A stretch of 22,305 nt of DNA from Podila epigama (lineage: Eukaryota; Mortierellomycota; Mortierellomycetes; Mortierellales; Mortierellaceae). The stretch is taken from NCBI GenBank assembly GCA_015679605.1, contig JAAAVE010000338.1:1-22305 (forward strand), given 5' to 3'. The notes below the pieces were generated by a model. That model searched no databases, was not told the origin of the DNA, and saw only the letters and a list, made by a program, of their open reading frames with translations. Positions 18,101 to 22,305 of the stretch are shown here, piece after piece (positions within the stretch are counted from its first letter, which is position 1; each line of letters starts with the position of its first letter). The translations under genes were made by a program, and so were the position numbers.

Positions 18101-20419
18101 GTTTATAGGTTAGCCAAGGAAGTAGCTTCTCTAAACTCTAATGCATCAAGAGAAGACAGAAATGAATAGTGCACAATGAACGCTTGACACAGTTACCATA
18201 CCTCGAAAACTGGCGAAGTTTGTTGGCTCTTGAGCGAACATCTTCTAGAATTTTGCCATAGAATCGTGTGATTTCGCCTGCTGGTTGGGGTTGGGGTTGT
18301 TCTGGACGAGACTTGAGCTGGTCTTCCAAATGCTTGTAAACGAAGGCTGTCGATTTGCTGATGAGGAGGCTATCAAATACGCACGTAGTGAGAAGTAAGT
18401 CGCCCACAGACGAGTATGAGTCAATATGTTTTTCAAAAATAGTCTATGAACGCAGATAACGAGAAGAGAAGACAATGCCTTTTCCACAAATGAGAACACA
18501 ACACAAGAATGGAGAATCCTTTCTTTTACCAAAGATGCTCTGCCGTGTCAAGTCCAATGCCGTCAATCTGTTGTCCAAGTCTGCTCAAATTTTCCCATTC
18601 GTCCTCGAGGACAGAGCTAGAGTAGATCTTGTTCCGACCTTCGTATTCAACCTTCCAAGACAAGAGCTTAAAGTAGAACTGGAGCGACGATTTAAGCACC
18701 TTTTCGAATTCCTCGCCGATACAAGACTCCAAATACCAGCCATCGTCGCTGTTCTCGAGGACAGCATACTCGTTCTTGATCTTGCAAGCAAGTTCAAGCG
18801 AGGTTTTAAAATCGCCTGCCATCTGGTCGACGATGAGTAAAGTCGGTACTGTGACCCGGTTGGCGTATTCGAGACGGAGACGTAGACACTCTTGCATGAG
18901 CGTCGTTGGGAATCGGATAAGCATTTGTATGTCGCTCATAGTCGGTACCAAGCCCATGCATGCAAACGAAACTGCATTCAAGATCATTGTCTCTCTGATC
19001 TGTGTCATAGCCTTGTGGAGTGCCCCGAGGGTACTCTTTTCGAACGCACGCTGGAGGCCGTCTTCCTTGAGCAGTCGATCTACGAATGATACTTCATTTC
19101 CTTCTGCGTCCTTGGAACGGGTCACCTCGAGTGTCTCACTGCCGGTCCAGTTACGGAGAATCTTGATGTGAATCTTCATCTTTTTCATAATGCTAGCATA
19201 GGCGTGGAGTGCATCCAAACGTGCTTGAAATTTGGGTGATTTGTAAATGGGTTTATCGATGGCTGCCAGGGTTGGGTACATACTTTCGAGAATGTCGACT
19301 TTGCGAAGAACTTCGACGACCTGCTCCAAAGATGACAGGGAGCTGTTAGGGTCGACTTTGAAAGTGAGCACCTCCTGAAGAAAGACATCGGCTTGTTTCC
19401 TGGCTTCCTCAACAACACGCTTTTCGTCTCCTACGAGCCTGTTCCTGAGGGAGGAACGAATGCCAAGCCAGATTTGCTGCTTGAGTTGAGGCTTGATTGA
19501 GTATTGGGGTTCCTTGAGTCGCCGTTGCTCAGTGTTGAAGACATCGCCTGCAAGGACGGATTGAAACATACTCTGCCAGTCGATACGCTCTCGATTGAGC
19601 TCCAGAACACCTTCGTCCACGTTTGAGGTAGGCTGCATGAATCTGTCGAGCCGCTCTTGGTCCTTCCTGCTGTCTACGCCTTCGTCCGTTTCGCGTGAAT
19701 CCTGAAAGTCGTCATCGTAGTGACCGTCATTATCGTAGTATCGGTCTACTGGATCCAGTTCTTGCTCATCTGTGTGTGTGTCGTCAATACTGAAAGAATC
19801 AAACCCCATGCGAACAGACTCGGGTATACTCCTCATGACGTCTTCATCTGCTTCTGGTAGGGCTTGTGATGAATCAGGGTCGTCTTCTTGATCATTGTCA
19901 AGGTCTTGATCCGAGTCCTCATCTACAAAGAAGGATACGCCTTTGGCCTTTCTAGGTATTGCTGCTGGTGTTGACTCTTCTGGTAGAGTTTGTTTGGCAA
20001 TGGGCGGTGACGTTAATACTTGACCCGTACTAACAAAAGATGACGATGTAAAAAAAAAGGGAAGAAAGTTATAGGAGTCAACAGAAGATGATGGACGTCC
20101 AACGAGGGTGTCTTGAAGTGTAGTCGTAGAGGTGTTCAAAAAAAAAGTGCATTGATCCGCAAATTCAGATCCGCAGCTCCACAGAGATAAGAAAAAGATA
20201 GATGGAACCTGTTGAACATGCGTGTGCGGACGGTTAAAAGCTATCATTTTACGATTGTTTGCATACATACATAAAGTTGGATGGATCAGGATTGGTCGAC
20301 CAGCTCAAGTTGAGCGAGTTTCGAGCTGATGACCTGCCAGTCTTTCCTTTTAGGCTGGAGGGGCGAATGGAAGGAATAGCATCGTCATCCTCGCCTTCTT
20401 GCACACGGAAGCTAGACAT
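15192..20419 (-). CDS. SSK2: MAP kinase kinase kinase of the SSK2/Wis4/Win1 type
   Basis: Five exons (20271-20419, 18530-20029, 18202-18369, 16526-18081, 15192-16438) give 1539 residues with all phases in agreement, close to the length of yeast Ssk2. This family phosphorylates the MAPKK Pbs2/Wis1 in the osmotic stress (HOG/Sty1) pathway. The kinase domain spans about 998-1268: Gly-rich loop GSGTFG (1005-1010), Lys1027 in AVKE, catalytic HRDVKPDN (1118-1125), DFG (1138-1140), GTPMYMAPE, and DIWSLGC. The long N-terminal region has the family's conserved segments (DWQSMFQSVLAGDVF near 200; FENAAEYLLDRKKG near 620), an acidic Asp/Glu stretch near 85-110, and a regulatory region that in yeast binds the response regulator Ssk1. 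A 270-residue acidic, Ser-rich tail follows the kinase. Intron 1 is the weakest part of the model. Divergent from the PEP12-like gene. Confidence 0.88.
16439..16525 (-). other. SSK2 intron 4, inside the catalytic loop and frame-preserving
   Basis: GTAAGC donor, TGTAG acceptor, phase 1. Splicing rebuilds the Asn codon of HRDVKPDN. The intron is 87 nt (29 codons) with no stop in the reading frame, so unspliced RNA would still be translatable. Confidence 0.85.
18082..18201 (-). other. SSK2 intron 3
   Basis: GTATGG donor, CTAAC branch site about 30 nt before the ATTAG acceptor, phase 2. Joining gives RQFSR-KLTDTFENAAEY, which matches the conserved family pattern. Other AGs in this stretch lead to stops or wrong phase. 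Confidence 0.75.
18370..18529 (-). other. SSK2 intron 2
   Basis: GTAAAA donor, TTGATAG acceptor, phase 2. It joins DTAEHL to LLISKST through a Cys codon. The stop TAA at the donor makes splicing necessary. Confidence 0.7.
20030..20270 (-). other. SSK2 intron 1 (boundaries uncertain)
   Basis: GTATGT donor after NPDPSNF and a GTTAG acceptor before TGQVLTSPP agree in phase. The 241-nt interval also contains other usable AGs (after TTCAACAG and ACTTCAAG) in a frame open through the interval, so a small extra exon is possible. Confidence 0.5.
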
Positions 20420-21017
20420 TTTTGGACGAAGCTGAATTGTTCTGGTGTTTCACTTGATGCTTTGAGCAAATTAGTGGCAATTGGTCCGTGGGATGAGGTT
20501 TGAATGCTTTCTGTCCGTATCAAGGAAGGGTCGTTTGAGTGTGGATAATGTATCGCTATTAAATGAACAAGGTAGAGTAGAGTAGAGTAGAGATATGGAG
20601 AACAAGGGTGATAATGAGGAAAGAAGACCACTATTTGACGAAAAAGAAGAAGAAAGAAGAGGAAGAAGAATGGATGAATGGATGAATGAATGGATGGATG
20701 AATGAAATGAATGAATGAAAAATGGATGGATGGAGAAGACATCAATTTGCCTCGGGCCGCGTGTGTTTCGTTTCGTTGCCTCGATGCATGAAATGCATAA
20801 GAAATATAATGTGCACCCCTTAAAATATCAAAATACGGATATTCTCTTGGCACAGCACATTTTTTTTTTTTTTAACACTGCATGCAGAAAGCAAAAACCA
20901 ACTTGCTCATTCAAACACATACACACATTCAATTGACACTCACACATTCGCATACACCACTCGTACTCCATTGTCAAAACACATTCACATTCACAGTTCA
21001 TACTTCACATTCCTATC
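20420..21017. promoter_or_regulatory. Shared upstream region of SSK2 and the PEP12-like gene
   Basis: 598 nt between divergent start codons. It holds an ATTGG (inverted CCAAT) at 20480-20484 near the SSK2 start, a (TAGAG)n run at about 20571-20594, a purine-rich stretch, a degenerate ATGA/ATGG array at about 20668-20733, a T run, and a CA-rich segment directly before the PEP12-like ATG. No clear TATA box was seen. Confidence 0.55.
20668..20733. repeat. Degenerate ATGA/ATGG tetranucleotide array
   Basis: Tandem tetramers of the type ggat, gaat, with one or two interruptions (gaaatg, gaaaaatg), lie in the spacer between SSK2 and the PEP12-like gene. Confidence 0.75.
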
Positions 21018-22291
21018 ATGTCATTTGCGGACTTGGAACGAGGAGGAGGAGGTGGTGTGAGACGCACAGGCGGAGGTGGAGTAGGAGGCAATGGTCAAAG
21101 CCCACCTGGTGGTGGAGGGTTTGGAGGCCGTGGCAACTATGGCCACAGCAGCAACAATAACAACAATAATATTAATAATAACAATCGCGGGAACAACAAT
21201 CGTACACTTGGTAAGGCAGACTTGCACTCATTGCGTCCCACTCTCACACACACACACACATGCATGCGCAACACATGAACAACACATGCACATACACACA
21301 TACCAGAAAGTCACGACACGTTGTTGGTTTGGCCTTGTGACTCGAATGACTCTATGCACTGAAGAAGCACTACAAGGGATAGTTGGTCCTTGTTGTACAA
21401 TACTCTTTTTTGCACATGGAAAGGAATGAATGCAATGCAATGCCATGCAATGGACAGGACAAACCTGTAGGAAGATAACAAACTATACTGACCTGTTGTT
21501 GGGACGTCTTTTTTTTTCTTTCTCTCTCTCTCTCTCTTCTTCTTCTTCACCTGCATCCGCAACGTTTGCGTGTATTGCTTGCCGCCCTTTTTTTTATTTA
21601 TTTATTTCAATCTTGTTTTGGTCAACTTACTCTGCTCTCAGAGAGCCAACGCAGTTATGACGCTTCATTGCAACAACTTTCAAGGCAAGTCTTTGAAATC
21701 TCATCCAACGTGTCGTCAATACAGCGTTTCGTAACCAATCTTGGCACAAACAAGGACACCGAGGAGTTGCGCGCCAAATTGTAAGTATTGTTCACCCCTC
21801 ACCTATTTGTCCCAATTGTTCAAAATGAATAAAAGTGATGCCAAATCCATATCATGCTGCTGACTTATAACGTTGCTTTGCTCCTATTTTTTTTCCCTTC
21901 TTGGGAATGTAGACATGATGTGACCGAGGAGACGAGAGCAAAAGTCAAGCAAACAAGTGACAGCATCAGAGATTTGGCAAAACATACTCCGCCTGGGGTA
22001 AGAGAACATGACCCTGTTCTACCGCCTTTTTTTTTTTCAGTCTACCCCTTCCCTGTGGCGTTCCAAAGTGCCACATGAGCACATCTTGTGCTCAAAAGAG
22101 CAAAGACATTGAGTCAATATGCTTATCATTTTTTTTTCGATTCACTCTGCTTAGAAAAAACTGGAGCACCAAAAGTTATCCAAGGACTTTCAAAAGGTAC
22201 TGGTGGAATTTCAAAAGGTGCAACGGGTATCAGCGGAGAAACAACGAGAGTTTGTTGACCGAGCACGTCTCACAAGCGTTCATGATTATGA
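21018..22291 (+). CDS. PEP12: Endosomal Qa-SNARE (Pep12/syntaxin-7 type), 5' part only
   Basis: Four exons are in the window, 21018-21210, 21642-21780, 21913-21997 and 22155-22291. The last ends at a GTAAGT donor (phase 2), so the gene continues past the window. The 184 visible residues cover a Gly- and Asn-rich N-terminal extension (about 1-63) and then the Habc regulatory helices: SYDASLQQLSRQVFEISS, FVTNLGTNKDTEELRAKL, HDVTEETRAKVKQTSDSI, and KLSKDFQKVLVEFQKVQR with SAEKQREFVDRAR. Syntaxin-7/12 and yeast Pep12 have this same order, and act in vesicle fusion with late endosome/prevacuole membranes. The SNARE helix and the C-terminal membrane anchor must lie beyond the window. Assignment to the Pep12 branch rather than another syntaxin rests on the Habc pattern, notably the LGT-DT-LR segment. 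Confidence 0.82.
21211..21641 (+). other. Intron 1 of the PEP12-like gene
   Basis: GTAAGG donor, CTCTCAG acceptor, phase 1, 431 nt, the longest intron in the window. It contains a (CA)n run (about 21246-21261), a (TC)n run (about 21520-21545) and open frames without coding features. Confidence 0.75.
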
Positions 22292-22305
22292 GTAAGTTTT
22301 TTTTT

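Noticed and set aside
1-22305. tRNA or rRNA genes
   Set aside because: No GGTTCGA-type T-loop with matching acceptor stem and no rRNA-like stretch was found by eye; a tRNAscan-SE run would settle it.

Overview
The window looks like nuclear DNA from a filamentous fungus, most likely an early-diverging one (Mucoromycota/Mortierellomycota type). Genes are close together. They are cut by short GT..AG introns of about 85-430 nt, with strong GTAAGT-like donors, CTAAC/CTCAAC-like branch points and pyrimidine-rich 3' ends. Spacers are full of simple repeats and A/T tracts. The recognisable products are typical fungal housekeeping and signalling proteins. The lineage is an inference from gene style and the F-box family; there is no rRNA or other marker to fix it.

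Layout: (1) 555-2681, minus, an intronless F-box/leucine-rich-repeat-like protein. (2) 2682-5740, a 3 kb repeat-rich spacer between two divergent genes. (3) 5741-8293, plus, a three-exon multi-pass membrane RING-H2 ubiquitin ligase with a poly-Q N-terminus. (4) 8547-10640, minus, a five-exon gene of unknown family. (5) 10882-11725, minus, YPI1-type protein phosphatase 1 regulator. (6) 12140-12943, plus, TRS23/TRAPPC4, whose exon 2/exon 3 junction is one base out of frame. (7) 13732-14091, plus, a small secreted protein with 12 cysteines. (8) 14092-15191, a spacer with one doubtful ORF. (9) 15192-20419, minus, an SSK2/Wis4/Win1-type MAP kinase kinase kinase (1539 residues, five exons as modelled). 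(10) 21018 to the window end, plus, the 5' part of a PEP12/syntaxin-7-like Qa-SNARE.

The genes do not form a metabolic or defence cluster. Shared themes are membrane traffic (TRS23 for ER-Golgi tethering, PEP12 for endosome fusion), ubiquitin-linked turnover (F-box, RING-H2) and phosphorylation signalling (SSK2, YPI1). Three pairs are divergent and share an upstream region: F-box/RING, YPI1/TRS23 and SSK2/PEP12. I saw no tRNA, rRNA, CRISPR array, transposase or viral gene. The best leads are the TRS23 frame problem, the unassigned five-exon gene, the frame-preserving intron inside the SSK2 catalytic loop, and the 12-cysteine secreted protein.
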